From contig NC_058105.1 in the NCBI RefSeq assembly GCF_020171115.1, forward strand, positions 63,795,001 through 63,859,000: DNA of 64,000 nucleotides, in the 5' to 3' direction. This document shows, piece after piece, positions 46,062-58,855 of the stretch; positions within the stretch are counted from its first letter, which is position 1; every line of letters starts with the position of its first letter. The stretch comes from Neogale vison (Eukaryota; Chordata; Mammalia; Carnivora; Mustelidae). Position numbers and translations under genes: made by a program. A model generated the notes under the pieces. That model worked only from the letters and a program-made list of their open reading frames with translations, made no database searches and was not told the DNA's origin.

Positions 46062-49000
46062 ATTTATTTATTTATTTTAATAAACATATAATGTATTTTT
46101 ATCCCCAGGGGTACAGGTCTGTGAAATCTACACATTTCATAGCACTCATCATAGCACATACCCTCCCCAATATTCATACCCCCACCACCCTCTCCCATCC
46201 CCCCTCCCCCCAGCAACCCTCAGTCTGTTTTTTGAGATTGAGTCTTTTATGATTTGTCTCCCTCCTGATCCCATCTTGTTTCATTTTTTCTTTTCCTACC
46301 CCCCAAACCCCCCACATTGCATCTCCACTTCCTCACATCAGGGAGATCATACGATAGTTGTCTTTCTTCAATTGAGTTATTTCGCTAAGCATAATACCCT
46401 CTAGTTCCATCCATGTCATCACAAATGGCAAGATTTCATTTCTTTTGATGGCTGAATAGTATTCCATTGTATATATATACCACATCTTCTTTATCCATTC
46501 ATCTGTTGATGAACTTCTAGGTTCTTTCTATAGTTGGGCTATTGTGGACATTGATGCTATAAACCTTCGGATTCACATGCCTCTTCGGAGCACCACATTT
46601 GTATCTTTAGGATATATACTCAGTAATGCAATCAATGGGTCATATGGTAGCTCTATTTTCAGTTTTTTGAGGAACCTCCACACTTTTCCAGAGTGGTTGC
46701 ACCAGCTTGCATTCCCACCAACAGTGTAGGAGGGTTCCCCTCTCTTTGCATCCTCGCCAGCATCTGTCATTTCCTGACTTGTTAATTTTAGCCATTCTGA
46801 CTGGTGTCAGGTGGTATCTCACTGTGTTTTTAATTTGTATTTCCCTGATGCCGAGTGATGTGGAGCAATTTTTCATGTGTCTGTTGGCCATCTAGATGTC
46901 TTTGCAGAAATGTCTGTTCATGTCCTTTGCCCATTTCTTGATTGGATTATTTGTTCTTTGGGTGTTGATTTTGCTAAGCTCTTTATAGATTTTGGATACT
47001 AGCCCTTTATCTGATATGTCATTTGCAAATATCTTCTCCCATTCTGTCAGTTGTCCTTTGGTTTTGTTAACTGTTTCCTTTGCTGTGCAAAAGCTTTTGA
47101 TTTTGATGAAATCCCAATAGTTCATTTTTGCCCTTGTTTCCCTTGCCTTTGGCGATCTTCCTAGGAAGAAGTTGTTGTGGTTGAGGACAAAGAGGTTGCT
47201 GCCTGTGTTCTCCTCAAGGATTTTAATGGATTCCTTTCTCACATTGAGGTCCTTTATCCATTTTGAGCCTATTTTTCTGTGTGGTCTAAGGAAATAGTCC
47301 AATTTCATTTTTCTGCATGTGGCTGTCCAATTCTACCAGCACAATTTGTTGAAGAGGCTGTTTTTTTTCTGTTGGACATTCCTTCCTGCTTTGTCGAAGA
47401 TTAATTGAACATAGAGTTAAGGGTCTATTTCTGGGCTCTGTTCTGTTCCATTGATCTATGTGTCTGTTTTTGTGCCAGGACCATACTGTCTTGATGATGA
47501 CAGCTTTGTAATAGAGCTTGAAGTCTGGAATTGTGATGCCACCAACTTTGGCTTTCTTTTTCAATATTCCTTTGGCTATTTGAGGTCTTTTCTGGTCCAT
47601 ATAAATGTTAGGATTATTTGTTCCATTTCTTTGAGAAAAATGGATGGGATTTTGATAGGGATTACATTAAATGTGTAGATTGCTTTAGGTAGAATAGACA
47701 TTTTCACAGTATTTGTTCTTCCAATCCATGATCATGGAACATTTTCCCATTTCTTTGTGTCTTCCTCAATTTCTTTCATGAGTACTTTATAGTTTTCTGA
47801 GTATAGGTTCTTAGACTCTTTGGTTAGGTTTATTCCTAGGTATCTTATGGTTTTGGGTGCAATTATAAATGGGATTGACTCCCTAATTTCTCTCTCTTCT
47901 GTCTTGTTGTTAGTGTAAAGAAATGCAACTGATTTCTGTGCATTGACTTTATACCTGACACTTTACTGAATTCCTGTACAAGTTCTAGCAGTTTTGGAGT
48001 GGAGCCTTTTGGGTTTTCCATATATAGTATCATATCATCTGTAAAGAGTGATAGTTTTACTTCTTCTTTGCTGATTTGGATGCTCTTAATTTCTTTTCAT
48101 TGTCTGATTGCTGAAGCTAGGACTTCAAGTACTATGTTGAATAGCAGTGGTGATAATGGACATCCCTGCCATGTTCCTGACCTTAATGGAAAAGCTCTCA
48201 ATTTTTCTCCATTGAGAATGATATTTGCGGTGGATTTTTCATAGATGGCTTTGATAATACTGAGGTATGTGCCCTCTATCCCTACACTTTGAGGAGTTTT
48301 AATCAGGAAGGCATGCTGCACTTTGTCAAATTCTTTTTCAGCATCTATTGAAAGTATCATATGGTTCTTGTTCTTTATTTTATTAATGTATTGTATCACA
48401 CTGATTTGCAGATGTTGAACCAAACTTGCAGCCCTGGAATAAATCCCACTTGGTTGTGGTGAATAATCCTTTTAATGTACTGTTGGATCCTATTGGCCAG
48501 TATTTTGGTGAGAATTTTCACATCTGTGTTCATCAAGGATATTGGTCTGTAATTCTCTTTTTTGATGAGATCCTTGTCTGGTTTGGGGATCAAGGTGATG
48601 CTGACCTCATAAAATGAGTTTGGAAGTTTTCCTTCCATTTCTAGTTTTTGGAACAGTTTCAGGCGAATAGGAATTAATTCTTCTGTATATGTTGGTAGAA
48701 TTACCCTGGGAAGTCGTCTGGCCCTGGACTTTTGTTTGTTTGGAGATTTTTGATGACTGTTTCAATCTCCTTACTAGTTATAGGTCTGTTCAGGTTTTCT
48801 ATTTCTTCCTGGTTATTTGCGGTACTTTATACGTCTCTAGAAATGTATCCATTTCTTTCAGATTTCGAATTTTTGGCATAGAGTTGCTCATAGTATGTTC
48901 TTATAATTGTATTTCTTTGTTGTTGGTTGTGATCTCTCCTCTTCCATTCATGATTTTATTTATTTGGGTCCTTTCCATTTTCTTTTTGATAAGTCTGGCC

Positions 49001-52000
49001 AGGGGTTTGTCAATCTTATAAATTCTTTCAAAGAACAAGCTCCTAGTTTTGTTTATTTGTTCTATTGGTTTTTAGTTTCTATTTCATTGATTTCTGCTCT
49101 GATCTTTAAAATTTCTCTTCTCCTGCTGGGTTTAGGCTTTCTTTGTTCTTTCTCTAGCTCCTTTAGGTGTAGGGTTAGGTTGTGTACTTGAGACTTTTCT
49201 TGTTTTTTGAGAAAGGCTTGTACCACTATATATTTTCCTCTCAGGACTGCCTTTGTTGTTTCCCACAGATTTTGAACAGTTGTGTTTTCATTATCATTTG
49301 TTTCCATGAATTTTTTCAATTCTTCTTTAATTTCCTGGTTGACCCATTCGTTTTTTTAGAAGGATGATGTTTAGTCTCCATGTATTTGGGTTCTTTCCAA
49401 ATTTCCTCTTGTGATTGAGTTCTAGCTTCAGAACACTGTGATCTGAAAATATGCAGGGAATGATCTTAGTCTTTTGATACCGGTTGAGACCTGATTTATC
49501 ACCCAGGATGTGGTCTATTCTGGAGAATGTTCCATGTGCGCTAGAGAAGAATGTGTGTTCTGTTATTTTGGGATGGAATGTTCTGAATATATCTGTGATG
49601 TCCATCTGGTCCAGTGTGTCATTTAAGGCCTTTATTTCCTTGTTGATCTTTTGCTTAGATGATCTGTCCATTTCAGTGAGGGGAATGTTAAAGTCCCCTA
49701 CTATTATTGTATTGTTGTTGATGTATTTCTTTGATTTTGTTATTAATTGGTTTATATAGTTAACTGCGCCCATGTTAGGGGCATAGATATTTAAAATTGT
49801 TAGGTCTTCTTGTTGGACAGATCCTTTGAGTATGATATAGTGTCCTTCCTCATCTCTTATTATAGTCTTTGGCTTAAAATCTAATTGACCTGATATAAGG
49901 ATTGCCAACCCAGCTTTCTTCTGATGTCCATTAGCATGGTACAATTTTTTTCACCCCCTCACTTTAAATCTGGAGGTGTCTTCGGGTCTAAAATGAGTTT
50001 CTTTTAGGCAGCATATTGATGGATTTTGGTTTTTTATCTGATACCCTGTGTCTTTTGATTGGGGCATTTAGCCCTTTAACATTCAAGGTAATTATTGAGA
50101 GATATGAATTTAGTGCCATTGTATTGCCTGTAAGGTGACTGTTACTGTATATTGTCTCTGTTCCTTTCTGATCTACTACTTTTAGGCTCTCTCTTTGCTT
50201 AGAGGACCCCTTTCAATATTTCCTGTAGAGCTGGTTTGGTGTTTGCAAATTCTTTCAGTTTTTGTTTATCCTGGAAGCTTTTAATCTCTCCTTCTATTTT
50301 CAATGATAGCCTAGATGGATATAGTATTCTTGGCAGCTGTTTTTCTCATTTAGTGCTCTGAATATATCATGCCAGTTCTTTCTGGCCTGCCATGTCTCTG
50401 TGGATAAGTCTGCTGCCAATATAATGTTTATACCCTTGTACGTACAGACTTCTTTTCCCAGGCTGCTTTCAGGATTTTCTCTTTGTCGCTAAGACTTGTA
50501 AATTTTACTATCAGGTGGTGGGGTGTGGACTTATTTTTATTGATTTTGAGGGGCGTTCTTTGCATCTCCTGGATTTTGATGTTTGTTCCCTTTGCCATAT
50601 TAGGGAAATTCTCTACAATAATTTTCTCCAGTATAGCTTCTGCTCCCCTCTCTCTTTCTTCTTCTTCTGGAATCCCAATGATTCTAATGTTGTGTCATCT
50701 TATGGTGTCACTTATCTCTCGATTTCTCTCCTCATTGTCCAGTATTTGTTTGTCTCTCTTTTGCTCAGCTTCCTTATTCTATGTCATTTGGTCTTCTATG
50801 TCACTAATTCTTTCTTCTGCCTCATTTGTCTTAGCAGTAAGATCTTCCATTTTTTATTGCACCTCATTAATAGTTTTTTTTTTTTTTAATTTCAACTTGG
50901 TTAGATTTTATTTATTTCTCCAGAAAGGGCTTTTATCTCTCCGGAGAGGATTTCTCTAATATCTTCTATGCCTTTTTCAAGGCAAGCTAGAACATTGAGA
51001 ATCGTCATTCTGAACTCTAGATCTGTCATATTACCAATGTCCATTGGTCTCAACTAGGTCTCAAGCCTTTGGTGTTGCCTCTTGTTCATTTTTTTTTTGT
51101 GGTGAGTTTTTCCACCTTATCATTTTGTCCAGATAAGATTTGCTTTCTCCTCCTCTGGAATCCCACTGTTCTCCTTGTTAAGTCAAGTTGGTCTTGGCTG
51201 GGTTTCTTGTTGATCTTCTGGGGGAGGGGCCTGTTGTAGTGATTCTCGTGTGTCTTTGCCAGAGGCGGAATTTCCCTGCCCTTATCAGGGGCCAGGTTAA
51301 GTAATCTGCTTGGGTTTGCTTTCGGGAGCTTTTGTTCCCTGAACAATTTCCATAGAGTTCCGGAGGATGGGAATGATAATGGCGGCCTCCCAATCTCTGG
51401 CCCGGAGGAGCTGAGAATTTGGGGTCCCGCTCCTCAGTGTGCCTTCAGAGAAGAGCGCCCAATCCTTACTGTCTCCCTGGCCTCTGTCACTCTTGGAGAA
51501 AAGTACTTGGTCGCTTCCATCTCCCTGGCCTCCAGATGGGCGCTTGGAGAAAAGTGCTCAGTCACTCCGTCTCTCTGGCCTCCGGCCGCACTCCCAGCTC
51601 ACCCAGCCTGTGTCCGATTCAAGGTAACCCCAAGTTGAGAGCTCACTCCTTGGCTTTGTCACTGTAGTCGCCTTCCCCGCTCTAATACCTGTGAGCTCGG
51701 CGACACTCAGACACTCCTGGTCCTTCTGTGACTCCGCGGGACCTGGAGTTCCGCTGACCCCATGTGGGCTTTCCCCCGGTTTAGCCTCTGGAGTGATGTC
51801 CCTCAGTAGAGCAGACTTTTAAAAGTCCTGATTTTTGAAGTAAAGAGAGGTGATTTAATTTTTAGAGCTAATTCAACAAACATTTGTCATGTACCAGCTA
51901 AAGGCTGAATATAGTTTTTGGATAATAAAAGTAAAAATGAAGAAAAAAAAAAAGTCCTGATTTTGTGTTCTGTTGCTCTGCTGCTTGCCGGGAGCCAGCC

Positions 52001-52223
52001 CCTCCCCCCGTGGTCTATCTTCCCATCACTTTGGATTCACTTCTCCGCAGGTCCTACCTTTCAGAAAGTGATCGATTTTCTGTTTCTAGAATTGTTGCTC
52101 TTCTTCTCTTCGATTTCCCATTGGAGTTGTAGGTGTTCGCAATGATTAGATAAGCTGTCTAGCTGATCTCCTGCTACCTGATGTCATCTCAGCCTGCTAC
52201 TTCTCCGCCATCTTGACTCTCCC
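46062..52223 (-). mobile_element. Almost full-length L1, minus strand, ORFs broken
   Basis: From the 3' UTR (46080-46500 complement) to a 5' end at about 52223, where CCGCCATCTTG (52205-52215) is the complement of the YY1-type start CAAGATGGCGG. ORF2 survives only as separate frames. 49327-49944 (205 codons) is endonuclease with V-G-D-F-N and S-D-H. 48396-48638 and 48097-48423 are reverse transcriptase. F-T-D-D is encoded at 48034-48045, and 46573-46891 is the cysteine-rich C terminus. ORF1 (about 50000-51350) is also broken. Possible TSD: AGATACATATT at 46054-46064 and AGATACATTTT near 52225. The 5' UTR (51400-52200) is GC-rich and carries a 114-bp foreign insert. Confidence 0.9.
51836..51949 (+). 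mobile_element. Small poly(A) retrocopy inserted in the L1 5' UTR
   Basis: 114 bases with no L1 similarity. Perfect 15-bp TSD AAAAGTCCTGATTTT at 51821-51835 and 51950-51964. The insert ends in an A-rich tail preceded by AATAAAA (51924-51930), as expected of the 3' end of an mRNA mobilised by L1 machinery. It holds a phrase 'aattcaacaaacatttgtcatgtaccag' typical of ancient L2/MIR-type repeats in 3' UTRs. Source gene unknown. Confidence 0.85.
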
Positions 52224-52253
52224 AAGATACATTTTTTTAAATTATCTTAAAAA

Positions 52254-52345
52254 TTATAGAGGGCATGGATTTCATGGAGCACTGGGTGTGGTGGAAAAAT
52301 AATGAATACTGTTTTTCTGAAAATAAATAAATTAATTTAATAAAA
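52254..52345 (+). mobile_element. Very short L1 3' end
   Basis: About 90 bases matching the last part of the L1 at 43270-43370 ('catggagcactgggtgtggtggaaaaataatg'), then an A-rich tail. Short flanks AAAAATTAT on both sides. Confidence 0.85.
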
Positions 52346-52352
52346 AAATTAT

Positions 52353-53855
52353 CAGCATCACGACTAATGTTGAAACAAAAGAAAGGATATTGGCTTTTAT
52401 AGCTATTTGGGTTGTTTAAGACCGTCTGTCCAATTCAATAATATGTGAAAAATACAACACATATCACTTTTTAAGGGGACATGAAATTACATTTACTACC
52501 ATGTGATATTTTACATAAAACACAAGTGTATTAATTAAAAACTTTAAAAAATCAACATGAAGACCTGGTATAATATAAACAAAAGCTGATACATTTTCTT
52601 TATATCACCAACAACAAACTGAAAAGGTAATACAAGTAGGTAAAACCCTTCTACTCATATTAGCAATAGGGACATATCACTGAACAAACAGTTTATGGAA
52701 TTATAGTGAATAAAGCCACAAAACTTAATTAAAACATTCAAAAGAAGAGCTGAGTAATTGGAAAAGGAAGAAAGGACTTTACAAATAAATAAATTGCTCA
52801 CCAATTATATGTATTGGTATAACCCCATCATAATCAAATTGCCCCCAAAGAAACTGTTTTAGAAACTTGACAAAACTGAAGTTTTATCTAGAAGCATAAA
52901 TAGATGAGAAGAGGAATCATGAAAAAAGAAATTGGAGGTGAGGATTTCTTACATAAACAGCTATTAAGCCACAGCCAAGTTTACAAAAAATTTAAAGGGC
53001 ACATTCACACAAGAGAGAGAATTGTTCCAAGAAAGAGATCTTAGTGCGGAAATGATCAAGATCTTGAAAATCCTTGCAGTAAATTGTTTTGTTTTGTTTA
53101 ATCAAATAGGGATGGTAAAAGTAGCTGAATGGGGGGGAATCCTGGTTGCCAAAGTATAAAATAATATGAGGCTAACACCCCCCCCCAAATGAGTGTAAAC
53201 TTTCTTAAATGATCACTACCAGTAAATATTTATAAAAATAGAAAGCCTTCAAAATCACTAGGTATGTAAGTTAAAACCCTGATGCTAGGATCTGTGAAGA
53301 GTTGATGTTTTACAGCAATAACTCCTTTGTTCACTCATTCAGAAGCGAAGATCTGTATCATTCAGAAAAGTGGGCAGTCATTGATCTAAGATGTTCTGTG
53401 AAAGTTTTGCATTCAAATAGTTTATTTTTCCCTTCTATCCCTTCACCAAACTTCACATGAATATTGATTGAATTAATTCATTTACTCATTCACTCTTTTT
53501 CCAGGTATTATTCTAGGCATTGGAAAGTGTACAATTCTAAGCAAAAGAGACAGGGACAGCACCTCTATTGTGATTTAGTCTACTGGAAGAGAAAAAAAAT
53601 TTTTCATATAATTGCATAATATTGTTAGAAAGAAAAAAATATAGAGTGCTTATGAGAGTTTATAAAGAGAAAGGAACCCAGACTATTAACAAAACTGTAA
53701 CTGAGCATGTAAAATTTGAGATAAGACTAAAAAATAAGTACTATACAGGAAATAAATGAAAAGAGAACATTTCACTTAGAAGAAAGTGGTGGCTAATTCC
53801 CTGAGGAAAGAAAGAGTATGGTTATCATAGAAAGTAAAAGAAAATAAGCCAAAAA
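52353..53855. other. Unique non-coding DNA
   Basis: No gene. 52840-53000 ('gttttatctagaagcataaatagatgagaag') may be a very old L1. 53470-53560 looks like an L2-type remnant ('ttcatttactcattcactctttttccaggtattattctaggcat'). Confidence 0.45.
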
Positions 53856-53857
53856 AC

Positions 53858-53965
53858 ACTGATATCTATATCTATATCTATATCTATATCTATGTCTATG
53901 TCTATATATAGACATAGAGAGAGATCTCTATATTAGATATAGACATAGATATAGATATATATAAA
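53858..53965. repeat. (TATATC)n array with an inverted complementary half
   Basis: TATATC/TATGTC hexamers on the left (53862-53908), then GATATAG/GACATAG units on the right (53910-53962); the two halves can pair across a short AGAGAGAGATCTCT centre. Confidence 0.92.
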
Positions 53966-53984
53966 TATCCCCACAGCACCAACA

Positions 53985-54925
53985 GTTGAACCCTACCTAT
54001 ACCTAGCACACAGAGTGTCCTGCTAGTCAGTAATAAAGCAGCCCAGGCAGACAGATTGGGGACAAGCATCTGTTCTAACTTCCAGCCCCACCCAACAACA
54101 AAAGTCTGTCTCTCAGGAGACTAAGGCAGGGATAGCGCACTGGAGGTCAACAGGACTGCAGGCCTGGCAAAAGTAAAATGGGCTGAAACAATATGCCTGA
54201 TAAAGAATTCAAAGTAATGGTATTAAAGATACTCACTGGACTTGAGAAAAGAGTAGAGGATCTCAATGAGGCCTTCCATGAAGTGATAGAAAATAAAGTC
54301 AGAGATGAATTCAATAATGGGGAAAAAAACAGTAGAGGAAATCAATGTCAGTTTATAGGAGTCAGAAGAATGGATCAGTGATCTGGAAGACAGTTCAGCA
54401 CTAAGCTGAACTGTAATGGTGATGATTATAGTGACAAAAATTAATAAATAAAAATGTTTAAAGATGACTAAAAAATTAGAATGGGTTAAAGGAACTCAGA
54501 GATACAATTGAGCCCAAAAAATATTGGCATTATTTGCATCACAGAAAGAGAAGAGTAAAGAAGGGGAATACAATTTATTTGAAGAAATAATGGCTGAAAA
54601 ATTCCCGAATAGGGAAAGGAAACATATGTCCAGATCCAGAAGGCACAAAAAGAGCCACCAATAAGATTAACTTAAGAAAGTCTACACCAAGATATATAAT
54701 AATTAAAATGGCAAAAATTAGTGATGAAAAGAGAATTTTAAAATAAACAAGAGAAAAGAAAGCCATTCCATACAAGGGAAACCCTGCAAGTCTATTAGCT
54801 GATTTTTCAGCAGAAACTTTGCAGGCGAGAAGAGAGTAGTATGATAAACTCAAAGTGCTGAAAGGAAAGAAAAATAGCCTGCAACCAAGAAACTGTGCCC
54901 AGCAAGACTATTTTTAAGAATAAGA
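53985..54925 (+). mobile_element. L1 5' UTR/ORF1 remnant, plus strand
   Basis: A 62-codon remnant at 54193-54381 has the ORF1p-like pattern G-L-E-K-R-V-E-D-L-N-E-A-F. Further on, 'ttttcagcagaaactttgcaggcgagaagagagtagt' and 'gcaaccaagaaactgtgcccagcaagac' encode the remnant of the ORF1p C-terminal domain. Frames broken; continuation cut by a SINE. Confidence 0.8.
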
Positions 54926-54927
54926 GA

Positions 54928-55118
54928 GAGAGGTATCTGGGTGGCTCAGGTGCCCTTAAGCATCTGACTCTTGATTTTGGTACAGGTCATGATCTCAGGG
55001 TTGTGAGATCAAGCCCTGCATCAGGCTCTGCCCTCAGTGGAGAGTTAGCTTGAGATTCTCTCTCTTTGTAAACATCCACTCCTCCCCTCTCTTTTTTTCA
55101 CTCTCTCAAAAAAAATCT
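54928..55118 (+). mobile_element. Older carnivore SINE
   Basis: Head 'ggtatctgggtggctcagg' with a small rearrangement, A-rich end at 55108. No clear target duplication. Confidence 0.85.
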
Positions 55119-56170
55119 TCTTTTAAAAATTTTTTATGTAAATTCAATTTTCCAACATATAGTTCATCATTAGTTTCAAATGTAGTGTTCAGTAATTAAT
55201 CAGTTGTGTATAATGCCCAGTTCTCATCAAATCATGTATCCTCCTTAATTTCCCATCACCCAATTACCCCATCTCCCCACCCACCTCCCCTCTAGCAATG
55301 CTCAGTTTGTTTTCTATATTTAAGAGTGTCATGGTTTTTCTCCCTCTCTGAATTCTCTTTCAGTTTGCCCTCCCTAACCCTATGATCCCCTGCACTGTTT
55401 CTAATATTCTACATATAAGTGAAACCACATGATAATTGTCTTTCTCTGACTTATTTTGCTCAGCATAATACCTTCCAGTTCCACCCACATTGATGTAAAT
55501 GGTAAAATTCATTGTTTTTGATGGTTGAATAATATTACATTATATATGTAGTATTGTGTATTATACATGTATATATAATGTTATATATGTATTATATTTG
55601 TAATATATAACATATATAATGGATATATATGTGTATTTTACACACACACACACACACACACATATATATGTTCCAAACTCATTCTATACGAAGCCAGCAT
55701 TACCCTGATCCCAAAACCAGAGAAAGAAACCATCAAAAAGAGAGAATTACAGACCTGTATTCTTGATGAAGATGGATATCAAAATACTCACCAAGGTACC
55801 AGCCAATAGGATCCAACAGTATGCTAAAAGGATTATTCACCACAACAAAATGGTATTTATTCCTGGGCTGCAAAAATGGATAAATATTTGCAAATCAATC
55901 AATGTGATAGAGTACATTAATAAAAGACAAGAACCATATGATTCACTCAGTTGATGCAGAGAAAGCATTTGACAAAATACGGCATCCTTTCTTGATTAAA
56001 ACTCTCCACAGTGTAAGGTTAGAGGAGAGGAAACAGACCTCAATATCATAAAAGTCATCCACAAAAAGCCTTCAACCAATATCATTCTCAATAAGGGAAA
56101 AACTGAGAGCTTTTCCCCTAAGGTCAGGAACACAGCAGGGATGCCCACACTCACCACTTTTGTTCAACAT
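55119..56170 (-). mobile_element. L1 with opposed halves (probable 5' inversion) around a microsatellite
   Basis: 55119-55540 is a reverse-complement L1 3' UTR. 55546-55665 is a TA/CA microsatellite. 55670-56170 is ORF2 reverse-transcriptase region in plus orientation (63-codon remnant 55763-55954 with N-R-I-Q-Q-Y). Could be one twin-primed insertion or two fragments; no TSD found. Confidence 0.65.
55546..55665. repeat. TA/ATGT/(CA)n compound microsatellite
   Basis: Long alternating TA/GTAT words followed by (CA)11-12 and ATATATAT. Confidence 0.93.
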
Positions 56171-56177
56171 GCTATCA

Positions 56178-57990
56178 GAGATCAATGAACTAGAAACTAG
56201 AGATGCAGTAGGCACATCAAAGGAATTAGATTCTGGTTCTTTGAAATAATAAGATTGATAAACCACTGGCCAAATTAATCTAAAAGAAGAGAGAGAGGAC
56301 TCAAATTAATAAAATTATGAATGAAAGGGGAGAGATCATGACTAACACCAAGTAAATAGAAACAATCATCAGAAAATATTGTCAACAGTTAGATGCCAAT
56401 AAGTTAAGCAACCAAGAAGAAATGGGTGCATTCCTGGAAACCTGTAAACTTCCAAAACTGAATCAGGAAGAAATTGACAACCTGAATAGACCAATATCTA
56501 GTAACAAGATTGAAGCAGTGATCAAAAACCTCCCAAAAAACAGTAGCCCAGGACCTGATGGATTCCTTGGAGAATTCTACCAAACCTTCAAAGAAAAATA
56601 GAATACCTATTCTCCTGAAGCTGTTTCAGAAAAGAGAAACAGAAGGAAAACTTCCAGACTCTTTCTATGAAGCCAGCATTACCCTGATCCCCAAGCCAGG
56701 CAAAAACCCCACCAAAAAGAAGAATTTCAGACCAATATTCCTGATGAATATGGATGCCAAGATTCTCAACAAGATCCAAGCTAGTAGGATCCAACAATAC
56801 ATTAAAAAGATTATCCACCATGACCAGGTGGGATATATCCCTGGGATACAAGGGTGGTTCAATATTCACAAATCAATGTGATAGAACAAATCAATAAGAG
56901 AAGAGAGAAGAACCACATGATCCTCTCAATTGATGCAGAAAAAGCATTTGACAGGATACAGCATCCGTTCCTGATTAAAACGCTTCGAAGTATAGGGATA
57001 GAGGGAACATTCCTCAACTTCATAAAATCTATGAAAACCCCACAGCGAATATCATCCTCAATGGGAAAAGCTGACAGTCTTCCCTTTGAGATCAGGAACA
57101 CGACAAGGGTATCTACTCTTGTCACTGTTGTTCAACATAGTTCTAAAACTCCTAACACCAGCAATCAGACAACAAAGAGAAAAAAAAGGTAATCACATTG
57201 ACAAAGAAGAAGTCAAACTCTCTCTCTTCACAGATGACATGATACTTTATATGGGAAACCCAAAAGACTCCACCCTCAAACTACTAGAACTCATACAGCA
57301 ATTCAGTAATGTGGCAGGATACAAAATCAATGTACAAAAATCGCTTGTTTTCTTACACTCTAACAATGAAACTATAGAAAGGGAAATTAGAGAATTGATT
57401 ACATTTATTATAGCACCAAGAACCATTAGATACCTGGAAATAAACCTAACCAACGAGGTAAAGTTCTCAGGGAACTACAGACCACTCGTGAAAGGAATTG
57501 AAGAAGACACAAAAAGATAGAAGAGCATTCCATGCTCATGGATTGGAAGAATAAACATTGTTAAAATGTCTATACCGCCCAGAGCAATCTATACTCTCAA
57601 TGCCATCCTGATCAAAATTCCACTAGTATTTCTCAAAGGGCTGGAACAAACAATTCTAAAATTTGTATGGAACCAAAAGAGACCTCAAATCGCTAAGGAA
57701 ATGTTGAAAAAGAAAAACAAAACTGGGGGGCATCACATTGCCTGATTTCAAGCTTTACTACAAAGCTGTTATCACCAAGACAGCTTGGTACTGGTACAAA
57801 AACAGATGCATAGATCAGTGGAACAGAAGAGAGAACCCAGATATGGACCCTCAACTCTATGGTCAAATAATCTTCAGCAAAACAGGAAAAAATACACAGT
57901 GGAAAAAAGACAATCTCTTCAATAAATGGTGCTAGGGAAATTGGACAGCTATGTATAAAAGAATGAAACTCAACATGCTATTAGAAGTCC
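56178..57990 (+). mobile_element. L1 ORF2 (reverse transcriptase and downstream), plus strand
   Basis: Old L1 in several overlapping broken frames: 56558-56881 (A-S-I-T-L-I-P-K-P-G-K), 56854-57192 (S-I-D-A-E-K-A-F-D) and 57086-57520, which carries F-T-D-D-M-I-L-Y-M, the polymerase active-site block. Frame breaks between them show it is dead. Confidence 0.88.
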
Positions 57991-58677
57991 TAGCTGCATC
58001 AATCAGACAAGAAGAAATAGAAGGTATTCAAATTGGCAAAGAAGTCAAACTCAAACTCTCACTCTTCACAGATGGCATGATACTTTATGGCTCCACAAAT
58101 ATAAAGACTCCATCCCCAAATTGCTAGAACTCATACAGCAATCCAGCAATGTGCCAGGATATAAAATAAATGCACAGAAATCAGTTTCATTTGTATACAC
58201 TACCCCTGTGACTGAAGAAAGAGAAATTAAGGTATTAATCCCATTTACATTTGCACCAAAAAACATAAGGGACCTAAGAATAAACCTAACCAAGGGGATA
58301 AAGGATCTCTTTCCTAAAAAGTACAAACCACTTATGAACAAAATTGATAAAGACATGAAGAGATGGAAAAACATTCCATGCTCATGGATTGGAAGAATAA
58401 AGATTGTTAAAATGTCCGTGCTATCCAAAGAACACTACAGGTTCAACATAATTGAAGTTTTTCACAGAGCTAGAACAAAGAATCCTAAAAGTTGCATGGA
58501 ACCAGAAAAGACCCTGAATGGCCAAGGGAATGTTGAAAAAGAAAACCCAAGTTGGGGGCATCACACTGCCTAACTTCAAGCTATATTACAAAGATGTAGT
58601 CATCAAGTCATCAAGATGTTCATGGTACTGGCACAAAAACAGAGACATTCAATCAACAGAACAAAATAGAGACCCCA
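57991..58677 (+). mobile_element. Second L1 ORF2 segment, plus strand
   Basis: Sequence jumps back to the reverse transcriptase ('ttagaagtcctagctgcatcaatcagacaagaag') and repeats the region already seen at 57130-57900. It is therefore a different copy or a duplicated part. 150-codon remnant at 58121-58573. Confidence 0.82.
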
Positions 58678-58842
58678 CCACCAGGTCACTCATATCCTGA
58701 CCTCCCTCCCCTCCAGAACCCTCAGTTTGTTTCTCAGAGTCCTGGTGGTGGATATTAAGGAGGGCATGTATTGCATGGAGCACTGAGTTGTGGTACATAA
58801 ACAATGAATCTTGGAACGCTAAAAAAACAAACAAACAAAAAG
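58678..58842 (+). mobile_element. Tiny 5'-inverted L1 3' end
   Basis: Only 165 bases. 58678-58740 is the complement of L1 3' UTR ('ctccagaaccctcagtttgtttctcagagtcc'); 58741-58842 is the same UTR region in plus orientation with A-rich tail. TSD AATAGAGACCCCA / AATAGGGACCCCA at 58665-58677 and 58843-58855. Confidence 0.85.
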
Positions 58843-58855
58843 AATAGGGACCCCA

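Noticed and set aside
48097..49944. Minus-strand frames with reverse transcriptase and endonuclease motifs as possible genes
   Set aside because: They are pieces of one L1 ORF2 separated by frame shifts and stops; listed as part of the mobile element, not as host or retroviral genes.
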